Assembly (NCBI GenBank): GCA_008638225.1
Contig: VTPP01000004.1
Coordinates: 1-64,000, forward strand
DNA: 64,000 nucleotides
Direction of reading: 5' to 3'
DNA from: Pelagibacteraceae bacterium
Lineage (GTDB): Bacteria; Pseudomonadota; Alphaproteobacteria; Pelagibacterales; Pelagibacteraceae
Program-made: the position numbers and the translations under genes
Notes under the pieces: model-generated
The model's database searches: none
Seen by the model: the letters and a program-made list of their open reading frames with translations, nothing else
What the model was told of the DNA's origin: nothing
Part shown: one piece after another, positions 56,225 to 64,000 of the stretch
How positions within the stretch are numbered: the first letter of the stretch is position 1
Layout of the letters: each line of letters starts with the position of its first letter

Positions 56225-57052
56225 TTACCTTTTTTTCTTTCTTGAAATAATAAACTGATCTGTCTTTTTATTATTTCTTGTTTTTAAACCCTTAGTTCCT
56301 TGACCCCACGGTGTAACTGGATGTCTTCCTCCAGAAGTTTTTCCTTCACCTCCCCCGTGCGGGTGATCGACTGGGTTCATAACAACTCCTCGTGATTGAG
56401 GTCTAATACCTAGCCATCTATTTCGTCCTGCTTTTCCAATTTTAACGTTTTTATTATCAACGTTAGACAATTGACCAATAGTTGCTCTACATTCTGATCT
56501 AACTTTTCTAACTTCGCCCGAAGCTAAACGAACAAGAGTATAATCACCATCAATACCCATAACTTGAGCTGCTGTTCCCGCGGATCTAACCATAATTCCA
56601 CCTTTACCAGGAGTTAATTCAATATTGTGAACGTTAGTACCACCTGGAATGTCTTTAATTTTCATACAATTACCTGGCTTAATATCTAATTTCGAACCAG
56701 AGTAAATTTTGTCTCCAATATTAACTCCGTCTGGAGCTAATAAATAAGATATTGTTTTGTCTTCATACTCAACCAACATTATATTTGCGCTTCTAAATGG
56801 ATCATGTTCAAATCTTTTAATTTCGGCTGCCATTTCAAATTTATTTCTTTTAAAATCTATAATTCTGTATCGTTTTTTATGACCAGCGCTTCTGTGTCTA
56901 GAAGTAATTCTACCTTGGTTATTTCTACCAATGGAACGATTAATTTGCTTTGTAAGAGTCTTTTCTGCTTTTCCTTTCCATAGGTGCGAACGATCAACTA
57001 GGATCGTTCCTCTCATAGATTTTGTGTACGGTTTATAACTTCTAAGTGCCAT
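56225..57052 (-). CDS. rplB: 50S ribosomal protein L2
   Basis: L2 supports subunit association and the peptidyl-transferase centre. Landmarks are GRNNQGRITSRHRSAGHKKRY, IDGDYTLVRLASGEVR and the conserved NPVDHPHGGGEGKTSGGRHP loop with the functionally important His. It is 275 aa. Confidence 0.98.
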   Translation of the reverse strand: MALRSYKPYTKSMRGTILVDRSHLWKGKAEKTLTKQINRSIGRNNQGRITSRHRSAGHKKRYRIIDFKRNKFEMAAEIKRFEHDPFRSANIMLVEYEDKTISYLLAPDGVNIGDKIYSGSKLDIKPGNCMKIKDIPGGTNVHNIELTPGKGGIMVRSAGTAAQVMGIDGDYTLVRLASGEVRKVRSECRATIGQLSNVDNKNVKIGKAGRNRWLGIRPQSRGVVMNPVDHPHGGGEGKTSGGRHPVTPWGQGTKGLKTRNNKKTDQFIISRKKKR

Positions 57053-57054
57053 AA

Positions 57055-57351
57055 TTAAATTCCTGCTGCGATATCAATACTTTGACCTTCTTTCAAAGTA
57101 ATAATAGCTTTTTTGTATCCTGATTTTTTTGCAATTCTTCCTCTAACTAACTTGCTTCTTTCTTTAGAGTTAAGAGTATTAATTTTAATGACGTTAACTT
57201 TATAAAGTTTTTCTATACTTTTCTTAATCAATTTTTTTGATGCTGTTTTTGATACTTTAAATGTAACTTTATTTAAACTACTCATATTAGTACTTTTCTC
57301 AGTAATAATTGGTGCTAAAATAATATCGTATGCAAAGTTTTGGTTTCTCAT
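57055..57351 (-). CDS. rplW: 50S ribosomal protein L23
   Basis: L23 is the docking site for trigger factor and SRP at the tunnel exit. It has the family's IILAPIITEKSTNMSSLNKVTFKV segment (landmark APIITEKSTNM), a helix SKKLIKKSIEKLYKVNVIKIN and the loop region up to KSGYKKAIITLKEG. It is 98 aa. It overlaps rplD by four bases. Confidence 0.96.
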   Translation of the reverse strand: MRNQNFAYDIILAPIITEKSTNMSSLNKVTFKVSKTASKKLIKKSIEKLYKVNVIKINTLNSKERSKLVRGRIAKKSGYKKAIITLKEGQSIDIAAGI

Positions 57352-57977
57352 TTTGTTAGCCTATCTTGCAGAGTTTTTAAAGCTTCTTTTGTAAAGAGAA
57401 CTTTTTGAAACTTAATTAAATCATAAACATTTGTTCCTACAACTTTAAGTCTTTTTGTATTAGGAACATTTTTAATACTTTTTAAAAACTTCTCAGAAGC
57501 ACCATCGTGATGAATAATCAAAGCTGATTTAGTTTCTAATTTAGTAAGAAAATTATCAAAGGATTTTGTTTTGAAGGTATCAAGTTTTGGCTCATCAAAT
57601 ACATTAACCTGATTATTCATTACTTTTGAAGAAAGTGCGCTAATTAATCCAAGGTTTCTTACTTTTTTATTAAGCTTAGTTAATCTAGTTTGACCTCTGT
57701 GTCTTGGACCGTGAGCAATACCTCCACCCACAAATATTGGAGCGGTAATGTTACCATGTCGAGCTCCCCCTGATCCTTTTTGTTGCACGATTTTTCTTCT
57801 AGATCCTTTTACTTCTCCTCTAGACTTAGTGTGCCCTTTTTTCTTTCTTTGGTTGTTTATTTGCCAATTAATAACCAATTGAATTAAATCTCTTCGCGGC
57901 TTAAATGAGAAAACTTTATCAGAAACTTCGTGAGTTCCTATTTTTTTTCCTTCAATATTAATTTCTTCTAATTTCAT
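57348..57977 (-). CDS. rplD: 50S ribosomal protein L4
   Basis: L4 reaches into the exit tunnel with the loop KSRGEVKGSRRKIVQQKGSG and GARHGNITAPIFVGGGIAHGP. The C-terminal part has a Rossmann-like fold (LIIHHDGASEKFLKSIKN). In E. coli L4 also represses its own operon, which cannot be judged here. It is 209 aa. Confidence 0.97.
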   Translation of the reverse strand: MKLEEINIEGKKIGTHEVSDKVFSFKPRRDLIQLVINWQINNQRKKKGHTKSRGEVKGSRRKIVQQKGSGGARHGNITAPIFVGGGIAHGPRHRGQTRLTKLNKKVRNLGLISALSSKVMNNQVNVFDEPKLDTFKTKSFDNFLTKLETKSALIIHHDGASEKFLKSIKNVPNTKRLKVVGTNVYDLIKFQKVLFTKEALKTLQDRLTK

Positions 57978-57978
57978 A

Positions 57979-58773
57979 TTAATCTTTTTGTGCCTCAGTT
58001 TTTGGTGCTGCAGCTTCTTTTTCAGCTTTTGCAGTTTCTTTTGCTTCTTTTGCTAAATTCTTCTTATCTTTTTTATCCGTCTTAGCGGTTTCCAAATCTT
58101 CAAAATATGATTTCAATCTTTCTTGAACACTTATTTTATTTTTATGTTTGATTGCTTCAGTAATTTCTACATAGGTATTCTTACTTCCTGGAATAGATCC
58201 TCTTAAATACAAAAGATTATTTACAAGATCTGTCTCAACGATTTCTAATCCCTGAGTAGTTCTAAATTTATCTCCCATGTGACCAGCCATTTTTTTTCCT
58301 TTAAAAACTTTACCTGGATCTTGTCTTTGACCAGTTGAACCGTGGGAACGATGAGAAACGGAAACACCATGGGTAGCTCTCAATCCACCAAAATTCCAAC
58401 GCTTCATAACACCTGCAAAACCCTTACCTATAGTTTTTGATCTAATATCAACGTATTTTTTATCTTTTAAAATGTCTAAAGTAACATCAGAACCGGCCTT
58501 AAATTGCTCTGTATTTTCAATTCTATATTCTTTTAAAAATTTCTTTGCTTCTAAAGATTTTTTAGCAAAAAAACCTTTCATAGCTTTAGTTAATTTTGAG
58601 CTTTTAACGTGTCCATAACCTACCAAAAGAGCTGAGTAGCCCCTTTTTTCTTTGTCAATTACTTCTACTATTTTTCCTGGCTCAACTTGCAATACAGTTA
58701 CAGGTACAGCTTCTCCGCTTTCGAAGAATTTTTGTGTCATCCCAATTTTTTTTCCTATTAGTCCTATAGTCAT
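57979..58773 (-). CDS. rplC: 50S ribosomal protein L3
   Basis: L3 initiates large-subunit assembly. It starts MTIGLIGKKIGMTQKFFESG, has FAGVMKRWNFGGLRATHGVS, and the GSTGQRQDPGKVFKGKKMAGH loop whose Gln is methylated in E. coli. After about residue 222 a Lys/Ala/Glu-rich tail of about 40 residues extends the protein to 264 aa. Confidence 0.97.
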   Translation of the reverse strand: MTIGLIGKKIGMTQKFFESGEAVPVTVLQVEPGKIVEVIDKEKRGYSALLVGYGHVKSSKLTKAMKGFFAKKSLEAKKFLKEYRIENTEQFKAGSDVTLDILKDKKYVDIRSKTIGKGFAGVMKRWNFGGLRATHGVSVSHRSHGSTGQRQDPGKVFKGKKMAGHMGDKFRTTQGLEIVETDLVNNLLYLRGSIPGSKNTYVEITEAIKHKNKISVQERLKSYFEDLETAKTDKKDKKNLAKEAKETAKAEKEAAAPKTEAQKD

Positions 58774-58775
58774 AA

Positions 58776-59084
58776 TTAAATTTTTATCTCCACGTCTACA
58801 CCTGCTGCTAAATCAAGTTTCATCAATGCTTCAATAGTTTGTGGGGTAGGTTCTAAAATATCTATAAGTCTTTTGTGAGTTCTAGTTTCAAATTGTTCTC
58901 TACTTTTTTTGTCGATATGAGGCGATCTTAAAACAGTAAAAATTTCCTTTGTTGTTGGAAGTGGAATAGGTCCTTTAATTTGAGCACCTGTTCTTTTAGC
59001 TGTGTTGACGATTTCAATAGTAGATTGATCTAATATTTTATGGTCGTACGCTTGTAATCTAATTCTTATTTGCTGCTTTTCCAT
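58776..59084 (-). CDS. rpsJ: 30S ribosomal protein S10 (NusE)
   Basis: S10 is a head protein and, as NusE, partners NusB (4677-5051) in antitermination. Motifs are [41 protein letters not shown] and [19 protein letters not shown]. It is 102 aa. Only three bases separate it from fusA, so tuf is not in its usual place between the two. Confidence 0.97.
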   Translation of the reverse strand: MEKQQIRIRLQAYDHKILDQSTIEIVNTAKRTGAQIKGPIPLPTTKEIFTVLRSPHIDKKSREQFETRTHKRLIDILEPTPQTIEALMKLDLAAGVDVEIKI

Positions 59085-59087
59085 AAT

Positions 59088-61163
59088 TTACGCTAATTTC
59101 TTTGTTACTTCGTCTTGAACATTCTGAGGAACTTTTTCATAATGATCAAATGACATTGTGTATTGAGCTCTACCTTGTGACATAGATCTTAATGTATTTA
59201 CATAACCAAACATATTAGCAAGTGGCACCATAGCATTGATAACCGTTGCATTTCCTCGTTTGTCTGTTGATCCAATTTGTCCTCTTCGACTATTTAAATC
59301 TCCAATAACATCACCCATATGATCTTCAGGTGTCACCACTTCAACCTTCATAATTGGCTCTAAAAGTTTTAATCCAGCTTTTGTACAAGCTTCTTTAAAT
59401 CCCATTCTTCCAGCTATTTCAAAAGCAAGTGCGCTTGAGTCTACATCGTGATGCAATCCATCTAACAAAGTTACTTTATAATCTAACATTGGAAATCCAG
59501 CTAAAATTCCTGAATCTGCAACACCTTCAATTCCTTTTTCAACGCCAGGAATAAATTCTTTTGGAATAGCTCCACCTTTAATTAAATTTTCTACCGCTCT
59601 ACCTTTTCCTGGTAATTGTGGCTCGACGCTTAATTTCACTCTAGCAAACTGACCTGCACCGCCGCTTTGTTTTTTATGAGTATAATCAACTGTTGCTGTT
59701 CCTTGAATTGTTTCTCGGTAAGCAACTTGTGGTGCACCGATATTAGCTTCAACTTTAAATTCTCTTTTCATTCTATCTACAATAATATCCAAATGTAATT
59801 CACCCATTCCTTTAATAATTGTTTGTCCAGATTCATTGTCTGAGGAAACTCTAAATGAAGGATCTTCTTTAGCTAATCTTGCTAAAGCTTCACCCATTTT
59901 TTCTTGGTCGCCTTTAGTTTTTGGCTCAACTGCAATTTCGATAACTGGTTCTGGGAAATCCATGGGCTCTAATACAATTGGGCTTGAAGAGTCGGAAAGA
60001 GTGTGACCTGTAATGGTGTATTTAAGACCTGCAAGTGCAACAATATCACCAGTAGAAGCTGATTTAATGTCTTCTCTATTATTTGCATGCATAAGCAACA
60101 TTCTTCCTATTCTTTCCTCTTTATCTTTGGTTGTGTTCAAAACACCAGTTCCAGCATTTAATGTTCCAGAATAAATTCTAATGAATGTTAAGGAGCCAAC
60201 AAATGGGTCATTGGCAACTTTAAAGGCCAACGCGCTAAATGGTTCGGTGTTTGAAAATTTTCTGACAATTTCATCTTCTGAGTCAGGTTTGGTTCCTGTA
60301 ATCTGTCCAATATCTAATGGGCTTGGCAAATAATCAACAACCGCATCTAATAAAGGCTGAACACCTTTATTTTTAAAAGCAGAACCACATATAACTGGCA
60401 CGAAAGAAAAATTTAAAGTTCCTTTTCTAATGCATTTTTTTAAATCAGCTTCAGATATTTCTTTACCTTCAAGATAAGCTTCCATTAGCTTTTCATCTTG
60501 CTCTACTGCCATTTCAACTAATTCTTTTCTGTACTTGTCTGCTTCTGATTTAAGATCTGCAGGAATTTCAACGATATCAAATTTTGCACCTAAACTTTCA
60601 TCATTCCAAATTATTCCCTTCATTTTGACTAAATCAATTACTCCTTTAAGGTCTGATTCAATGCCGATTGGTAATTGAAGAAGTAATGGATTGGCACCTA
60701 ACCTTTCTTTTAACATACCCACACACATAAAAAAGTTAGCGCCTGTTCTATCTAATTTGTTAATAAAACACATTCTTGGAACTTTGTATTTATCTGCTTG
60801 TCTCCAAACTGTTTCTGATTGCGGCTCTACACCTGCAACTCCGTCAAATACAGCAACAGCTCCGTCTAATACTTTTAAAGATCTTTCAACTTCAATAGTG
60901 AAATCAACGTGTCCTGGTGTATCGATAATGTTAATTCTGTGATCATTCCAAAAACAAGTAGTGGCTGCAGATGTAATAGTAATTCCTCGCTCTTGCTCTT
61001 GTTCCATCCAGTCCATGGTTGCTGCACCATCATGAACTTCGCCAATCTTATGTTCTTTTCCCGTGTAATAAAGAATACGCTCGGTAGTAGTAGTTTTACC
61101 AGCATCAATGTGGGCCATGATACCAATATTTCTATATTTGTCTTTTGAAATTTCTTTATCCAT
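59088..61163 (-). CDS. fusA: Elongation factor G
   Basis: EF-G drives ribosomal translocation. The G domain has [31 protein letters not shown] and the NKLDRTG motif; the later domains include the [14 protein letters not shown] and [10 protein letters not shown] segments and the C-terminal [21 protein letters not shown]. It is 691 aa. It lies three bases after rpsG. Confidence 0.98.
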   Translation of the reverse strand: MDKEISKDKYRNIGIMAHIDAGKTTTTERILYYTGKEHKIGEVHDGAATMDWMEQEQERGITITSAATTCFWNDHRINIIDTPGHVDFTIEVERSLKVLDGAVAVFDGVAGVEPQSETVWRQADKYKVPRMCFINKLDRTGANFFMCVGMLKERLGANPLLLQLPIGIESDLKGVIDLVKMKGIIWNDESLGAKFDIVEIPADLKSEADKYRKELVEMAVEQDEKLMEAYLEGKEISEADLKKCIRKGTLNFSFVPVICGSAFKNKGVQPLLDAVVDYLPSPLDIGQITGTKPDSEDEIVRKFSNTEPFSALAFKVANDPFVGSLTFIRIYSGTLNAGTGVLNTTKDKEERIGRMLLMHANNREDIKSASTGDIVALAGLKYTITGHTLSDSSSPIVLEPMDFPEPVIEIAVEPKTKGDQEKMGEALARLAKEDPSFRVSSDNESGQTIIKGMGELHLDIIVDRMKREFKVEANIGAPQVAYRETIQGTATVDYTHKKQSGGAGQFARVKLSVEPQLPGKGRAVENLIKGGAIPKEFIPGVEKGIEGVADSGILAGFPMLDYKVTLLDGLHHDVDSSALAFEIAGRMGFKEACTKAGLKLLEPIMKVEVVTPEDHMGDVIGDLNSRRGQIGSTDKRGNATVINAMVPLANMFGYVNTLRSMSQGRAQYTMSFDHYEKVPQNVQDEVTKKLA

Positions 61164-61166
61164 AAA

Positions 61167-62011
<845 letters not shown>

Positions 62012-62027
62012 AATTTTTAAAAATAAT

Positions 62028-62107
62028 TTTTTAAGGGGAGCTTACGAAGAACTTGTAAAACGGTAGTAGTTTAAAGCTAACAAAGGCCTTACGTGCTACC
62101 TTAAAAA
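62028..62107 (-). promoter_or_regulatory. Structured 5' leader of rpsL
   Basis: In the predicted transcript TTTTTAAGG (62107-62099) pairs perfectly with CCTTAAAAA (62036-62028). Inside this 9-bp stem further pairs continue: AGC with GCT, ACG with CGT and AAG with CTT, interrupted only by small bulges. The 3' arm ends 16 bases before the rpsL ATG, so the fold could mask the ribosome-binding site. This resembles a protein-responsive leader of a ribosomal operon, but no known motif was recognised. Confidence 0.45.
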
Positions 62108-62115
62108 TTGCGCTA

Positions 62116-62143
62116 TTAATACTGATTTATTGCGCAAGGTCAA
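62116..62143 (-). promoter_or_regulatory. Promoter of the str-S10-spc block
   Basis: On the minus strand TTGACC (62143-62138), a 16-base spacer and TATTAA (62121-62116) form a plausible sigma-70 promoter, about 105 bases before the rpsL start. It lies in the largest gap of the window, between the rpoC stop and rpsL. The genes from rpsL to adk (62011-48165) show no other gap above 15 bases, so this may drive about 14 kb. Confidence 0.6.
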
Positions 62144-62188
62144 TACCAACCTGCTTCAAAAAGCACATAAATTATAATGATATTTTAA

Positions 62189-64000
62189 CTATTGAACTGC
62201 TTCTTCTACGGCTTCTACTTTTTTCTTTTTAAGCTTCTGCTGTAACTCGATATCTTTTTGATGTGCAACATCATTAAGTCTAATTCTGCTCATACCACTA
62301 CCAGCGGGTATCAATCTACCGACAATAACGTTCTCTTTTAGACCAAATAAATCATCAGATTTGCCTTTGATAGCCGCATCAGTCAGGACTCTAGTAGTTT
62401 CCTGGAAGGAAGCTGCTGAGATAAAGGATTTTGTTTGTAATGAAGCCTTAGTAATTCCAAGTAAAACAGGATCAGCAACTATTTGTTTTTTACCATCTTT
62501 TTTCAACTGTGCATTTAAATTTAAAACATCAATTTTATCTACAACTTCTCCTAATAGATAGTTACTGTCACCAGGTTCTCTAATGTCTACTTTTCTTAAC
62601 ATTTGTCTTAAAATAACTTCAATATGCTTGTCGTTAATAACAACGCCTTGCAATCTGTAAACACCTTGAACTTCATTCACAAAATATTCAGTCAAATATT
62701 CAATTCCAAGAATTTTTAAAATATCATGAGTAGCTGGGCTTCCGTCTAGTAAATACTCTCCTTTGGCAATGCTTTCACCAGGATTAAAATTAACCTGTTT
62801 GCCTTTAGGAATTAAATAATTAGACTCAATTCCGTTTTCACCCTGAATAGTAATTTTTTGTTTTCCTCTGATTTCTTTTCCAAAAACTATTTTTCCATCA
62901 TTCTCGGCAATAATGGCCCCGTCTTTTGGTTTTCTAGCTTCAAATAATTCAGCAACTCTTGGCAGTCCTCCTGTAATATCTTTGGTCTTAGATGTTGCTT
63001 TTGGTAGTCTTGCAAGAACATCTCCTGCATTAACTTTCGATCCATCGGCAACTGATAAAATGGTTTCTGGAGATAAATAATATCTAGCTTCATTACCGTC
63101 TGCTTTTTTAACTACTTCGTCATTTTTATCTCGCAACGTAATTCTTGGTTTTAAATCTAAACTCTTAGATTGAGATCTCCAATCCAAAACAATCTTAGAT
63201 GAAATACCTGTATTTTCATCCGTCTTATCTGAAATTGACGAGCCATCAACTAAATCAACATAATTCACTATACCTGCAGTTTCTGCAATTACGGGAAGTG
63301 TATATGGATCCCATTCGCAAATTTTTTGATTTTTTTTAACTGGTTGATCTGGTCTTACAAAAAGTTTTGTTCCATAAGGAACTTTGTACGATGCTTTCAC
63401 ATAACCATCTTTTTCAATCGTAATTTCTATATTTCTTCCCATTACGATTAAATTTTTAGATGAGTCTTCAACTAAATTTTTACTAATTAATTTTAAAATA
63501 CCTTCCGAGGGAGCAATTACTGAAGACTCCTCTTTAAAAGAAGCTGTTCCACCAACGTGGAAGGTTCTCATTGTTAATTGAGTGCCAGGTTCTCCAATGG
63601 ATTGAGCTGCGATCATACCAACGCATTCCCCTACTGAAACTGGTTTTCCTCGTGCCAAATCTCTTCCGTAACATTTTTGACAAACACCTTTTTGACTAGC
63701 GCAAGTAATAACTGAATAAACTTTGCAAGTTTTGACACCAGCAGACTCAATCATCTCGCATTTTTCTTCATCAATCATGTGTTTTTTCTTAACAATAACT
63801 TCACCTGTTAAAGAATTTTTAACATCCTCGGCAGCGTATCTTCCCAAAGCTCTTTCAGCTAAACTTACCAATACGTTTCCACCTTCAATAATTTCACCAA
63901 TAGTTATTGGTTTATCACCTCCACAATCTAGTGAAGAAATAATCACATCTTGAGACACATCGCACAATCTTCTAGTTAAATAACCAGAGTTAGCTGTTTT
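62189..64000 (-). CDS. rpoC: DNA-directed RNA polymerase subunit beta', partial (5' part beyond the right edge)
   Basis: This is the C-terminal 600 or so residues of beta'. The frame runs open to the edge, where it reads KTANSGYLTRRLCDVSQDV, the conserved region near the bridge-helix side. Landmarks follow: a second zinc site (CASQKGVCQKCYGRD), GECVGMIAAQSIGEPGTQLTMRTFHVGG (landmark IAAQSIGEPGTQLTMRT, trigger-loop area), GGLPRVAELFEARKPKD, and FISAASFQETTRVLTDAAI. The stop is TAA at the rpoC-rpsL gap. The usual rpoC-rpsL order holds. Confidence 0.98.
   Translation of the reverse strand, partial: KTANSGYLTRRLCDVSQDVIISSLDCGGDKPITIGEIIEGGNVLVSLAERALGRYAAEDVKNSLTGEVIVKKKHMIDEEKCEMIESAGVKTCKVYSVITCASQKGVCQKCYGRDLARGKPVSVGECVGMIAAQSIGEPGTQLTMRTFHVGGTASFKEESSVIAPSEGILKLISKNLVEDSSKNLIVMGRNIEITIEKDGYVKASYKVPYGTKLFVRPDQPVKKNQKICEWDPYTLPVIAETAGIVNYVDLVDGSSISDKTDENTGISSKIVLDWRSQSKSLDLKPRITLRDKNDEVVKKADGNEARYYLSPETILSVADGSKVNAGDVLARLPKATSKTKDITGGLPRVAELFEARKPKDGAIIAENDGKIVFGKEIRGKQKITIQGENGIESNYLIPKGKQVNFNPGESIAKGEYLLDGSPATHDILKILGIEYLTEYFVNEVQGVYRLQGVVINDKHIEVILRQMLRKVDIREPGDSNYLLGEVVDKIDVLNLNAQLKKDGKKQIVADPVLLGITKASLQTKSFISAASFQETTRVLTDAAIKGKSDDLFGLKENVIVGRLIPAGSGMSRIRLNDVAHQKDIELQQKLKKKKVEAVEEAVQ

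Noticed and set aside
62145-62165. Small hairpin (TGCTT/AAGCA) after the rpoC stop as a terminator
   Set aside because: The stem is only 5 bp and no U-run follows, so it is too weak to call as an intrinsic terminator.

Overview
The window is a gene-dense, strongly AT-rich stretch of chromosome from a streamlined alphaproteobacterium, most likely a free-living marine lineage of the SAR11/Pelagibacterales type or a relative. The evidence is conserved alphaproteobacterial gene order (glyA-nrdR-ribD-ribE-ribBA-ribH-nusB; recO-era-rnc-lepB-acpS-pdxJ-pyrE-RSH; the str-S10-spc-alpha ribosomal block), very short or negative intergenic distances, Lys/Asn/Ile-rich proteins, and a K+-independent proton-pumping pyrophosphatase. 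The placement is inferred from composition and order only. pdxJ and panC argue against assuming a typical vitamin-auxotrophic SAR11 strain.

Layout. 1-2433: the end of holB (cut by the left edge), plsX, rpmF and a divergent BamE-like lipoprotein. 2453-10430: one long leftward run, rpiB-glyA-nrdR-ribD-ribE-ribBA-ribH-nusB-hppA, covering one-carbon metabolism, riboflavin synthesis, antitermination and energy conservation. 10509-12140: hemB facing a small flavin-reductase/DUF2061 pair. 12137-22558: leftward housekeeping genes parC, recO, era, rnc, lepB, acpS, pdxJ, pyrE, a shortened RSH gene, folK, smpB, dapA. 22621-24906: a divergent lytic transglycosylase. 24911-30421: leftward gatC-gatA-gatB followed by overlapping genes for an O-methyltransferase, TrhO, a peroxiredoxin and a DUF2805 protein. 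30459-36923: rightward ruvX, pyrB, a pseudo-dihydroorotase, plsY, topA, ridA. 36920-45736: clpA/clpS, ugd/galU, panC, mgtE, lipB, a pseudouridine synthase and crcB. 45736-62011: ribosomal protein genes with rpoA, adk, secY and fusA. 62189-64000: the 3' part of rpoC (cut by the right edge).

No stretch of 300 bases lacks a gene. The largest gaps are 62012-62188 (promoter and structured leader of rpsL), 1851-1974 (between rpmF and bamE) and 4556-4676 (hppA leader with a perfect 12-bp inverted repeat). I saw no tRNA, rRNA, CRISPR, insertion sequence, prophage or defence system.

No clearly new multi-gene system is present. The points worth a second look are losses and rewiring typical of genome reduction: a RibBA whose RibA half has lost its zinc and catalytic motifs, a dihydroorotase homologue without its HxH metal site next to pyrB, an RSH protein lacking the region between TGS and ACT, an NrdR with an altered zinc knuckle, and a ribosomal block without tuf and rpmD. 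Further points are lysine-rich tails on several ribosomal proteins, a TTG start for rpoA, convergent genes sharing stop-codon bases, and candidate leader or operator structures before rpsL, hppA, slt and pyrB.
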